In this document: piece by piece, positions 36,961-45,393 of the stretch
Layout: the number at the start of each line of letters is the position of its first letter
Numbering within the stretch: position 1 is the stretch's first letter
NCBI RefSeq assembly: GCF_023897065.1
Contig: NZ_JAMHIV010000052.1
Location: forward strand, 1-47,304
Length of the DNA stretch: 47,304 bases
Direction of reading: 5' to 3'
Source: Crossiella sp. SN42
GTDB lineage: Bacteria; Actinomycetota; Actinomycetes; Mycobacteriales; Pseudonocardiaceae
Translations under genes and position numbers: made by a program
The notes under the pieces: model-generated
What the model was told of the DNA's origin: nothing
What the model saw: only the letters and a program-made list of their open reading frames with translations
The model's database searches: none

Positions 36961-37425
36961 TCACCGGTCCGAGCGAAGGCTCGACAGGTCGAAGGAGAAC
37001 ACGTCCTCGTCCTCCTCCGGCTGCGCCGCCTGCCTGCCGGTCGTGGCCGCCGGGCCGGTCACCGCGGCGCTGTCCCAGCCTGCCGCGCGGGCGGGCACGG
37101 TGCCGCCGACGGCTTCCACCACCGCGGTGAACTCATCGCCCAGCGCGCGGGCGAGCACGTTGTAGGAGCGCTGCACGGCGAACTCGGCGGCCTGCCGCGC
37201 GGTCTCGGTGATCGCCTGGCCGAGCCGGTCCGCGCCCAGGTTCACCGCGGCCGGGTCCAGCCACAGCTGCACCAGCTCACCGCTGGCGTTCACCGTGGCC
37301 GCGACCAGGCCGTCCTGGCTGCGCGCCTGGCCGATGACCCTGGCCATGTCCGCCGCCAGCCGCTGACTGGCCTCAAGCCGGTCCTCGGCCTCGCGGGTCT
37401 CATCGGGCTGGTACGGCTCGCTCAT
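36961..37425 (-). CDS. YbaB/EbfC-like DNA-binding protein
   Basis: A 154-residue member of the YbaB/EbfC superfamily: a long helix (EDRLEASQRLAADMARVIG), a three-strand sheet (GLVAATVNASGELVQLWLDP) and a second long helix. A flexible tail ends in an acidic EEDEDVFSF stretch. Family members are small homodimers that bind DNA; in actinobacteria paralogues also occur beside type VII secretion genes. The start overlaps the upstream gene's stop (ATGA), so the pair may act as a heteromer. Confidence 0.8.
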   Translation of the reverse strand: MSEPYQPDETREAEDRLEASQRLAADMARVIGQARSQDGLVAATVNASGELVQLWLDPAAVNLGADRLGQAITETARQAAEFAVQRSYNVLARALGDEFTAVVEAVGGTVPARAAGWDSAAVTGPAATTGRQAAQPEEDEDVFSFDLSSLRSDR

Positions 37426-37823
37426 CGCGTCCTCCGCAGGAAAGACCCGCCATCCTCGTCATCATCGTCGGCCACCGGCTGCGGCGCCATGCCCAGCGCG
37501 CTCAGCCCGTCGGCGGCACGCGCGTCCAGCACCCCGTGCAGGGACCGGTGCAGCCGCCCGGCCGCGTCCCTGGTGGCCCGCTGGGCCTGCTTGAGCACCT
37601 CGGCGGCCAGCTGCGCGGAGCCCATCTGCAGTGCCCTCGGGTCGATCCGGACCTGCTGGACCTCCCCGCCGGGCGCCACGGTCACGCTGACCGCGCCGTC
37701 GCCGGAGGAGGCCTTGCCCAGCACCGGCCCGGTGCGGGCCAGCCGCTCCACCACCCGCTGCTCGGTGTCGGCGATCTTCGCCGCCGCCCGCGCGTTGTCC
37801 GCCTCGACGTAGTCCTCGTGCAT
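37422..37823 (-). CDS. YbaB/EbfC-like protein
   Basis: A 133-residue paralogue with the same helix-sheet-helix layout (GDGAVSVTVAPGGEVQQVRI, then QLAAEVLKQAQRATRDAAGR) and an acidic tail DDDDEDGG. It is 14 bp downstream of the NlpC/P60 gene and overlaps the next YbaB-like gene. The linkage to WXG and EspC-like genes suggests a role with type VII export, not general nucleoid binding, but that is inference. Confidence 0.8.
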   Translation of the reverse strand: MHEDYVEADNARAAAKIADTEQRVVERLARTGPVLGKASSGDGAVSVTVAPGGEVQQVRIDPRALQMGSAQLAAEVLKQAQRATRDAAGRLHRSLHGVLDARAADGLSALGMAPQPVADDDDEDGGSFLRRTR

Positions 37824-37837
37824 CGACCTACCCCCGC

Positions 37838-38995
37838 TCAGCCGGTCGGCCGGAAGAAGCCCATGAACGGCATGCCGCTGTTGGTGGTGCGCAGCTTGCC
37901 GATCTGCACCGGGTCACCGGCCTCGATGATCTGCCCGTCGCCGATGAACATCGCCACGTGACCCTTCCACACCACCAGGTCGCCGGGCAGCAGCTCGCCC
38001 GGCGGCACCTGCGCGCCCATGGCCTGGGCCGCGGAGTGCCGGGGCAGCTCGAACCCGGCCGCCGCGTAGGACCACTTGGTCAGGCCGGAGCAGTCGGTGC
38101 CCTGCGGCGGGTTGGAGGCCGCCCAGACATACGGCGTGCCCAGCGCGGTGAGCGCCTTGCGCACCGCGGCCGCGGCGATCTCGTTGGGCGCTTGCACGGT
38201 CTTGCCGCCGGGCAGGTTCACGTCCACGCCGGAGCCGGGCTGCGGTGGGATGGCCACCGGCAGGTTCGACGCGGGCGCGCCACCCCCGCCACCGCCGCCG
38301 CCCCCACCGCCACCGGAACCAGAGCCAGAGCCGGAGCCGGAACCCGAGCCGCTGTTGTGGCTGCCGGAACCGTTGCGGCCGTTGGCCCCCGCGGTGTTCG
38401 TGCCGTCCACCCCGCCGCCGAGCGCGCCGCCCATGCCGCCGAGGGAGCCCACGTCCACCCCGGGGATGCCGCGCAGCTTGCCCGCGGCCTCGCTGAGCGC
38501 CTGCTTGGCCTTGGTGATCTCCTGGTTGCCCTTGAGGTGGTAGTTGGCCGCGGTGCACCAGCACTGCTGGATCGCCTGCGGCACGCTGGCCTTGTTGCCG
38601 CCGTGCTTGCCCGCCAGCGCCGCCTCGACCTGCGGGGTGACCGTGCCGCGCAGCTCGTTGACCAGCTTCTCGATGTTGCCCTTGGCCGTGGTGACCGCGT
38701 TGTGGGCGTTGTTCACCGCGTCCTGGGCGGTCTTGCAGTTGGCGGCCAGCTTGTCCAGCGAGCCCTCCAGGGTGGCGACCCGGCCCTGGAAGACGTTCGC
38801 GCGGTCGCCGTACCAGCCGTTCATCGCGCCCTTGAACGCGCCGTTGTGCTTGCCCTTGAGGTCGGCCAGCGCGGTGTTGGCCTGGCCGAAGGCGGTGGCC
38901 GCGCGCTGGGCCGCGCCGTGGTCGCCCTCCAGGTCCTTGAGGTTGTTGCGCAGTGGCTCGGTCAGCCCGTTGAGCACGGCTTCGACGTCGGACAT
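37838..38995 (-). CDS. NlpC/P60 endopeptidase with WXG-type N-terminal domain
   Basis: A 385-residue protein. Residues 1-180 are helical with a WYG turn at 61-63 (NGWYGDRANVF), as in WXG100-like type VII substrates. Residues 209-239 are a Ser-Gly then poly-Gly linker. Residues 270-385 form an NlpC/P60 (C40) domain: Cys302 in GTDCSGLTKW, His346 in WKGHVAMFIGDG, and the LLPGDLVVW strand. Such domains cut D-Glu/mDAP peptide bonds in peptidoglycan. There is no Sec signal, so export through an ESX-like system is likely. It is 19 bp after the EspC-like gene. No ESX ATPase or channel genes are in the window. Confidence 0.88.
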   Translation of the reverse strand: MSDVEAVLNGLTEPLRNNLKDLEGDHGAAQRAATAFGQANTALADLKGKHNGAFKGAMNGWYGDRANVFQGRVATLEGSLDKLAANCKTAQDAVNNAHNAVTTAKGNIEKLVNELRGTVTPQVEAALAGKHGGNKASVPQAIQQCWCTAANYHLKGNQEITKAKQALSEAAGKLRGIPGVDVGSLGGMGGALGGGVDGTNTAGANGRNGSGSHNSGSGSGSGSGSGSGGGGGGGGGGGGAPASNLPVAIPPQPGSGVDVNLPGGKTVQAPNEIAAAAVRKALTALGTPYVWAASNPPQGTDCSGLTKWSYAAAGFELPRHSAAQAMGAQVPPGELLPGDLVVWKGHVAMFIGDGQIIEAGDPVQIGKLRTTNSGMPFMGFFRPTG

Positions 38996-39014
38996 GGCGT
39001 GGATCCCCCTGTGC

Positions 39015-39335
39015 TCAGCGCTGCGCGGAGCGCTTGACGTTGGCCGCGTGCTCGGCGTCCTGCTGGTGGTAGTCGGTCACCGTGCCGCTGACCGCCGCGC
39101 CCAGCTCGCCGAGGGCCTTGGCCGCGGCGCTGATGCCGTCCAAGATGCCCTGCGCCGCCGGGGTCAGCGCGCCGGAGACCTCCGCGCCGATCTTGCCGAA
39201 GGCGTTGCCCGGCACCGAGTTGGCCCCGGCGAGCGTGCCGGTGCCGACCTTGCCCAGGTCGCCGGACATGCCCTTGACCGCGTTGGCGTAGCTCGTCAAC
39301 GCGGCCGGGTCGACCTTGAAACCCTTCTCGGCCAT
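39015..39335 (-). CDS. EspC-like type VII secretion target
   Basis: A 106-residue helical-hairpin protein resembling the T7SS_ESX_EspC family. It begins FKVDPAALTSYANAVKGMSG, has a proline/glycine turn, a second helix ISAAAKALGELGAAVSG, and near the end carries Y89-H-Q-Q-D93, a YxxxD export signal. It likely pairs with the WYG-containing neighbour for secretion. The ATG at 39335 is chosen over a longer frame because conservation begins there. Confidence 0.8.
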   Translation of the reverse strand: MAEKGFKVDPAALTSYANAVKGMSGDLGKVGTGTLAGANSVPGNAFGKIGAEVSGALTPAAQGILDGISAAAKALGELGAAVSGTVTDYHQQDAEHAANVKRSAQR

Positions 39336-39489
39336 CGCTCCCCGTCTGCCTCTCCCCATGAGTCCCTGTGGCCGGTTCGACGCGGGGAGACCTCCCGCGG
39401 TTCCGGCCGATGCTCCAGCTTGCCGCACGTCAGCCCACCTGTGGGCGCGGATGGCCGGATTCACGCGACCGACTAGGTTGCACAGCCAG

Positions 39490-39510
39490 CTAGATGGCGA
39501 TACCTTCTAG
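39490..39510. promoter_or_regulatory. Candidate PadR autoregulatory operator
   Basis: CTAGA (39490-39494) and TCTAG (39506-39510) form an inverted repeat spanning the -10 box TACCTT (39501-39506), 6 nt before the padR GTG. This suits a leaderless, self-repressed regulator gene. Confidence 0.4.
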
Positions 39511-39512
39511 TC

Positions 39513-39878
39513 GTGAGTCCGGTCGAGGTGCGGCAGGCGCAGTGGCTGCGCGGCGTACTTGACCTGGCCGTGCTCGCCCTGCTCGCCGAGCACGGGGAGA
39601 GCTACGGCTACCTGATCTCCCAGCAGTTGGCCGAGTCCGGCCTTGGCGAGGTCAAGGGCGGCACGCTCTACCCGCTGCTCAACCGGCTGGAAGAGGGCGG
39701 GTTGCTCAACAGCTCCTGGCGGGCCGGCGACGGCGGGCCGGGGCGCAAGTTCTACGAGATCAGCCGGAGCGGCAGGCGGTTGCTGGCCGAGCACGCTCCA
39801 CAGTGGACGGCCTTCGCGGGCGCGGCGACCACGGTCGTGCAGCGCGGCCTGCGCGAGGCGGCGCTGAGTCCCGGCTGA
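39513..39878 (+). CDS. PadR family transcriptional regulator
   Basis: A 121-residue winged-helix repressor. DLAVLALLAEHGESYGYLIS, the recognition segment KGGTLYPLLNRLEEGGLLNS, and the wing GRKFYEISRSGRRLL are PadR hallmarks. PadR proteins usually repress detoxification or membrane genes in response to phenolic or cationic compounds. It is divergent from the type VII-like cluster with 177 bp between starts, so it could regulate that cluster, itself, or the SMI1 gene downstream. Confidence 0.92.
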   Translation: MSPVEVRQAQWLRGVLDLAVLALLAEHGESYGYLISQQLAESGLGEVKGGTLYPLLNRLEEGGLLNSSWRAGDGGPGRKFYEISRSGRRLLAEHAPQWTAFAGAATTVVQRGLREAALSPG

Positions 39879-40002
39879 CACTCGGGGAGAGTTCGGCGGG
39901 GCCGGCGTCGGGGGCCGGCTCCGCCGAGTTCGTTAGGACACTTGCTCCGGTCGGACCAACGATGATCACGGGTTGGCGGCACCGAACAGGCCCGTGAGCT
40001 GC

Positions 40003-40008
40003 GATCAT
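40003..40008 (+). promoter_or_regulatory. -10 box of the SMI1/KNR4 gene
   Basis: GATCAT is 6 nt before the ATG at 40015, with no ribosome site, consistent with a leaderless mRNA. Confidence 0.4.
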
Positions 40009-40014
40009 GGCCTC

Positions 40015-40596
40015 ATGGACGTTGCCGAGGGCTGGGGCCGGCTGTGGACCTGGCTGGCCGCGAGCGCGCCCACCACACACGAACTGCTCCGGCCGGGCGC
40101 GGCGCCCGCCGAGGTCGAGGAGCTGGAGCGCCGCCTGGGACTGAGCTTCCCGGCTGAGCTGCGCCGGTGGTGGACGCTGTGCGACGGCACCGTGCGCACC
40201 GACTTCGCGGAGATCTTCCCGCCCTTCTACACCCCGCACAGCACCCGCAGCGCCTTCGACGCCAGGGAGTGGCGCAGGCTGCGCTGGCGCGCCCAGTGGG
40301 CCGAGCCGGATGCCGAACCCGAGGCGGGCACCGCCGCCCGCAGCTTCCACCCGGCCTGGGTGCCGATCGCCTTCGACGGCTGCGGCGACGCGCTCGTGGT
40401 CGACCTGCGCCCCGGCCCGCTGCACGGCTGTGTGCTGGAGTGGGACCAGGATCGCTCCGAGGTGCACAAGCCGGAGTGGACCAGCCTGGGGGAGATGGTC
40501 TTCGCGGTGGCCGAGGCCCTGGAGACCGGCACGCCGGTCGGGCACAGCCACCCCACGGTCACGCCGGACGGCAGACTGGACTGGCGGATCCGCTGA
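40015..40596 (+). CDS. SMI1/KNR4 family protein
   Basis: A 193-residue SUKH-superfamily protein. The signature is PAEVEELERRLGLSFPAELR followed by RWWTLCDG, then WVPIAFDGCGDALVVDL and GCVLEWDQDRSEVH. In bacteria many members are immunity proteins against secreted toxins, others act in cytosolic signalling. No toxin gene is adjacent, though a type VII-like exported cluster lies 0.7 kb away on the other side of padR. The ATG at 40015 fits a -10 box 6 nt upstream. Confidence 0.88.
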   Translation: MDVAEGWGRLWTWLAASAPTTHELLRPGAAPAEVEELERRLGLSFPAELRRWWTLCDGTVRTDFAEIFPPFYTPHSTRSAFDAREWRRLRWRAQWAEPDAEPEAGTAARSFHPAWVPIAFDGCGDALVVDLRPGPLHGCVLEWDQDRSEVHKPEWTSLGEMVFAVAEALETGTPVGHSHPTVTPDGRLDWRIR

Positions 40597-40643
40597 CGGT
40601 TCTCGCTTTTCCGCACAAGAGTGCTGGGGACAGATGTACAACG

Positions 40644-40826
40644 TTGAAAACGAGCCGGGGTTCGTGGTCTGGCAGGTGCTGGGCGGTGCCGGTGCTGCTG
40701 CTGGTCGCGGTGCTGCTGGTGTCCGGGGCGCTGACCTGGTCCGGGGTGTGGATGCACCGGGGGCCGGCGGTCCGGCGGGCGGCGAACACGGCCGTGGACC
40801 AGCGCTGGCTCATCCAGTCGCGCTGA
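40644..40826 (+). CDS. Possible small membrane protein
   Basis: A 60-residue open frame with a basic start, one hydrophobic helix (VPVLLLVAVLLVSGALTW) and a basic tail ending DQRWLIQSR. The start would be a TTG at 40644 with a poor ribosome site, so coding is uncertain. It ends exactly at a terminator hairpin, which favours a real gene. Confidence 0.4.
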   Translation: MKTSRGSWSGRCWAVPVLLLVAVLLVSGALTWSGVWMHRGPAVRRAANTAVDQRWLIQSR

Positions 40827-40860
40827 GTGGTGGGGGCGGCCGGAAGCCGCCCCCACCACT
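40826..40860. terminator. Bidirectional terminator
   Basis: AGTGGTGGGGGCGGC (40826-40840) pairs perfectly with 40846-40860 over a 5-nt loop, between convergent genes. Confidence 0.88.
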
Positions 40861-40863
40861 GGC

Positions 40864-41722
40864 TCAGACGCCCGTCGGGTGCCAGACCGTCTTGTGCTCC
40901 AGGAACGCGCGCAGCCGGCTGATGTCCGGCTCGGCGGTCCAGTCCGGCTCCTTGGCTGGGACGCGCAGCACTCGCTTGACCGTGCCCGCGGCGGCGCGCT
41001 CCAGCTCGGTGCGCGCCTCCAGCGGCACGCCGGTGGGGTCGATCGCGTTCACGTCGGCGTGTGCGGCCAGCCACGGCGAGAGCTCCGCGGTGCCGCCGGT
41101 GAGCAGGTTGACCACACCGCCCGGCAGGTCGGAGGTGGCCAGCACCTCGGACAGGGTGATCGCGGGCAGCGGGCGCTGCTCGCTGGTGACCACCACGCAG
41201 GTGTTGCCCGCGGCGATCACCGGGGCGACCACGCTGACCAGGCCCAGCAGCGAGGAGGACTGCGGGGCGAACACCGCGACCACGCCGGTGGGCTCAGGGG
41301 TGGTGAAGGAGAAGTACGGGCCCGCCACCGGGTTGGCCGCGCCGAAGACGGTGGCCAGCTTGTCCGTCCAGCCCGCGTACCAGACCCAGCGGTCCACCGC
41401 GGCGTCCACCAGGGTCTCCGCCTTCTTGGCCGCGATTCCCTCGGCCGCGGCCACCTCGGCGGTGAACTGCTCCCGGCGGCCCTCCAGCATCTCGGCCACC
41501 CGGTAGAGCACCTGGCCGCGGTTGTAGGCGGTGGCGCCGGACCACTTGGCGAAGGCCGACCTGGCCGCGCCCACGGCGTCCCGCGCGTCCTTGCGCGAGG
41601 CCAGGGACGCGTTGGCGAGGAACTTCCCGCGTGCGTCGTTCACCGGGTACACCCGTCCGGACTCGGAGCGGGGGAACTTCCCGCCCACGTACAGCTTGTA
41701 GGTCTTGGCCACGCTGATCCGC

Positions 41723-41730
<8 letters not shown>
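40864..41730 (-). CDS. Half-length aldehyde dehydrogenase-like protein (ALDH16 C-domain type)
   Basis: A 288-residue protein aligned only with the NAD-binding half of aldehyde dehydrogenases: YKLYVGGKFPRSESGRVYPV, GVVAVFAPQSSS (where active enzymes have GVxGQVIPWNFP), AGNTCVVVTSEQRPLP and GGVVNLLTGG. The catalytic Glu and Cys region is missing. The neighbouring full-length enzyme ends 8 nt inside this gene. Full plus half sizes (479 + 288) fit the two-domain ALDH16 enzymes, whose second domain is a truncated ALDH fold. It is followed at once by a terminator, and no lost 3' part is visible, so it is not a frameshifted pseudogene. Probably a structural partner subunit. Confidence 0.85.
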
Positions 41731-43162
<1,432 letters not shown>

Positions 43163-43163
43163 C

Positions 43164-44168
43164 TCAGTCCACCGTCACGTAGTCGGGGCCGCTGTAGTGG
43201 CCCTCAAGCTGGGTCCGCCGCTGCATCAGCAGGTCGTTGAGCAGGCTGGAGGCGCCGAACCGGAACAGCGTGTTGGTCAGCCACTCCGGGCCCGCCACCT
43301 CGTGCACCGCGACCAGGTACCGGACCGCGTCCTTGGTGGTGCGGATGCCGCCGGCCGGCTTGACCCCGCGCAGCTCGCCGGTCTGGTCCCGCCAGTCCCG
43401 CACCGCCTGCAGCATCAGGTGCGTGGTGGGCAGGGTGGCGGCGGGGGAGACCTTGCCGGTGGAGGTCTTGATGAAGTCGCCACCGGCCAGCAGCGCCAGC
43501 CAGGAGGCCCGGCGGATGTTGTCGTAGGTGGCCAGCTCGCCGGTCTCCAGGATGACCTTGAGGTGGGCGTCGCCGCAGGCCGCCTTGACCGCCTTGATCT
43601 CCTCGAAGACCTGGCCGTAGCGCCCGGACAGGAACGCGCCCCGGTCGATCACCATGTCGATCTCGGTCGCGCCCGCCTCCACCGCCAGCTGCGTGTCGGC
43701 CAGCTTCACCATGCGGTTGGACCGCCCGGAGGGGAACGCGGTGGCCACACTGGCGATGCCGACCCCGCTGCCGGCCAGCGCCTCGACCGCGGTGGCCACC
43801 AGGTCGGGGTACACGCAGACCGCGCCGACCCTGGGCACCTCCGGGTAGTCCGGATCGGGCCTGCGCGCCTTCGCGCACAGCGTGCGCACCTTGCCCTGGG
43901 TGTCGGCGCCCTCCAGCGTGGTCAGGTCGACCATGCTGATGGCGGTGTCGATGGCCCAGAGCTTGGAGGCCTTCTTGATGCTCCGGGTGGCCAGGGTGGC
44001 GGCGCGCTGCTCGAGCCCGACCGCGTCCACGCCGGGCAGGCCGTGCAGGAACCGGCGCAGCGCGGTGTCGTCCCTGGTCGCGTCGGCCAGTGCAGGGGGG
44101 AGCGCCGGTCCACCGGAGGGGGCGGGTACGCCCGGTCCGGCAGCCGTCGCCGATGACGGTGCAGCCAT
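43164..44168 (-). CDS. deoC: Deoxyribose-phosphate aldolase
   Basis: A 334-residue class I aldolase that splits 2-deoxyribose-5-phosphate into glyceraldehyde-3-phosphate and acetaldehyde. The Schiff-base lysine is K234 in GGDFIKTSTGKV; VKPAGGIR supplies the second active-site lysine; VCVYPDLVATA and EIDMVIDRGAF are further DeoC blocks. An N-terminal extension of about 60 residues (SATAAGPGVPAPSGGPALPP first) is longer than the E. coli enzyme but usual for the high-molecular form. ATG 44168 begins it. First gene of deoC-ALDH-halfALDH; divergent from upp. Confidence 0.95.
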   Translation of the reverse strand: MAAPSSATAAGPGVPAPSGGPALPPALADATRDDTALRRFLHGLPGVDAVGLEQRAATLATRSIKKASKLWAIDTAISMVDLTTLEGADTQGKVRTLCAKARRPDPDYPEVPRVGAVCVYPDLVATAVEALAGSGVGIASVATAFPSGRSNRMVKLADTQLAVEAGATEIDMVIDRGAFLSGRYGQVFEEIKAVKAACGDAHLKVILETGELATYDNIRRASWLALLAGGDFIKTSTGKVSPAATLPTTHLMLQAVRDWRDQTGELRGVKPAGGIRTTKDAVRYLVAVHEVAGPEWLTNTLFRFGASSLLNDLLMQRRTQLEGHYSGPDYVTVD

Positions 44169-44251
44169 GGACCTGAGTCTAGGGTCGTGACCGCGCTCAC
44201 CCGGACAACCATCCACAACCGGCAGTTCAAGACCCAAATGGACCATCGCGC

Positions 44252-44257
44252 TACCGT
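44252..44257 (+). promoter_or_regulatory. -10 box of upp
   Basis: TACCGT lies 8 nt before the ATG at 44266; no ribosome site is seen. Confidence 0.45.
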
Positions 44258-44265
44258 CTTCGGTC

Positions 44266-44889
44266 ATGGACGTTCTCGTCGTCGACCACCCGCTGACCCG
44301 CGCCCGGCTCACCACCATGCGCGACGCGAGGACCGACAGCGCCGCGTTCCGCGCCGCGCTCCAGGAACTCACCCAGATGCTGATCTACGAGGCCATGCGG
44401 GACGCGCCGGAGGCGGTGGAGCGCATCCACACGCCGGTGGCCCGCACCGACGGTTTCCGGCTGGCCAACCCGCCGCTGCTGGTGCCGGTGCTGCGCGCCG
44501 GGCTGGGCATGGCCGACCAGGCGCACAACCTGATCCCGGACGCGCAGATGGGCTTCGTCGGGCTGGCCCGCGACGAGGAGACCCTGCAACCGACCCCGTA
44601 CCTGGAGTCGCTGCCGGCGAGCCTGGCCGGGCGCCCGGTGCTGGTGCTGGACCCGATGCTGGCCACCGGCGGGTCGATGATCTACACCATCCGGCTGCTG
44701 GTGGACCGGGGCGCCACCGACATCACCGCGGTGTGCGTGCTGGCCGCGCCCGAAGGGGTGGAGAAGCTGGCTTCCTCTGGCCTTCCGGTGCGCGTGGTCA
44801 CCGCCAGCGTGGACGAACGGCTCAATGACTCCGGGTTCATCGTCCCCGGCCTCGGTGATGCCGGGGACCGCCTCTACGGGGCGGTGTAA
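44266..44889 (+). CDS. upp: Uracil phosphoribosyltransferase
   Basis: A 207-residue salvage enzyme joining uracil and PRPP to [23 protein letters not shown] opens the family pattern; the PRPP loop is [12 protein letters not shown]; the uracil-binding flap is the C-terminal [16 protein letters not shown]. Length is exact for Upp. It uses the uracil released by DeoA and so completes the nucleoside pathway in the window. It is divergent from deoC with 97 bp between starts. Confidence 0.97.
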   Translation: MDVLVVDHPLTRARLTTMRDARTDSAAFRAALQELTQMLIYEAMRDAPEAVERIHTPVARTDGFRLANPPLLVPVLRAGLGMADQAHNLIPDAQMGFVGLARDEETLQPTPYLESLPASLAGRPVLVLDPMLATGGSMIYTIRLLVDRGATDITAVCVLAAPEGVEKLASSGLPVRVVTASVDERLNDSGFIVPGLGDAGDRLYGAV

Positions 44890-44915
44890 CCGCAGCTCGG
44901 CACCGGTCGACCCGA

Positions 44916-44954
44916 CGAAGGGCCTGTCCACGACACCCGTGGGCAGGCCCTTCG
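44916..44954 (+). terminator. Terminator after upp
   Basis: A 17-bp stem (44916-44932 with 44938-44954) with one G.U pair and a short loop, followed by GTTTGG, 27 nt past the upp stop. Confidence 0.85.
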
Positions 44955-44970
44955 GTTTGGTCCGATCGTG

Positions 44971-44984
44971 GGTCCATTTGGACC
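44971..44984. promoter_or_regulatory. DasR-like palindrome GGTCCA-tt-TGGACC
   Basis: A 6+6 perfect inverted repeat, followed by AGTG. It resembles dre half-sites but has a TT centre instead of TAG/CAG, so DasR binding is less sure than at 45063. Confidence 0.4.
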
Positions 44985-45062
44985 AGTGAACACCTCGCCA
45001 CACGGCCCAATCGCTTGTGGCGGAACAACATTCACGTTTCGCTAGGCCGAACGAGTGACTGA

Positions 45063-45076
45063 TTGGTCTAGACCTT
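45063..45076 (+). promoter_or_regulatory. DasR operator (dre) of the chitinase
   Basis: TTGGTCTAGACCTT contains the perfect palindrome GGTCTAGACC, the core of the DasR consensus ACTGGTCTAGACCACT. It abuts a TTGACG -35-like element at 45075-45080. Confidence 0.72.
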
Positions 45077-45083
45077 GACGTTC

Positions 45084-45099
45084 TGTGGTCTGAACCACA
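45084..45099 (+). promoter_or_regulatory. Second dre-like palindrome of the chitinase
   Basis: TGTGGT-ctga-ACCACA is an exact 6+6 inverted repeat sharing GGTCT and ACCA with the dre consensus. It lies in the would-be -35/-10 spacer. Confidence 0.5.
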
Positions 45100-45291
45100 T
45101 GGTGTTGGCAAGCGCGCTGACACCGTGCCCGCACCACCTGAGTTTCGCCGCCGCCGCCTCGCACGTGCTCCACCCACGCCATGGGTCCGCCAACCCTGGG
45201 AGCCCTGAAGAGATGAGGTCGCGATGGCTGCCGCAGATCGCCACACCCGCGTCATGACTCCCTGTCCGCGGCGGATCGAGGTGACCGGCTT

Positions 45292-45331
45292 CCGGCCGGG
45301 ACCTGGGTGCCACTGACCCCAGCCCGGCCGG
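45292..45331 (+). promoter_or_regulatory. Leader hairpin before the chitinase start
   Basis: CCGGCCGGG-ac-CTGGG pairs with CCCAG-CCCGGCCGG (45318-45331), giving a 14-bp stem with a 2-nt bulge, then GTTTC. It could act as an attenuator or an mRNA stabiliser. Confidence 0.5.
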
Positions 45332-45393
45332 TTTCACCCACCTCCACGCTCCACCCCCCTGCTGCGCCTTTCGCTCCTGACGCGAGGAGAGAC

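Larger units (their letters stand above)
44890..45393. other. Regulatory region upstream of the chitinase
   Basis: About 500 bp without a protein-coding gene beyond a possible 14-codon leader ORF (45213-45257). It contains the upp terminator, three palindromes of DasR type, and a hairpin 62 nt before the chitinase start. If the promoter overlaps the dre sites, the mRNA leader is close to 280 nt. Confidence 0.6.
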
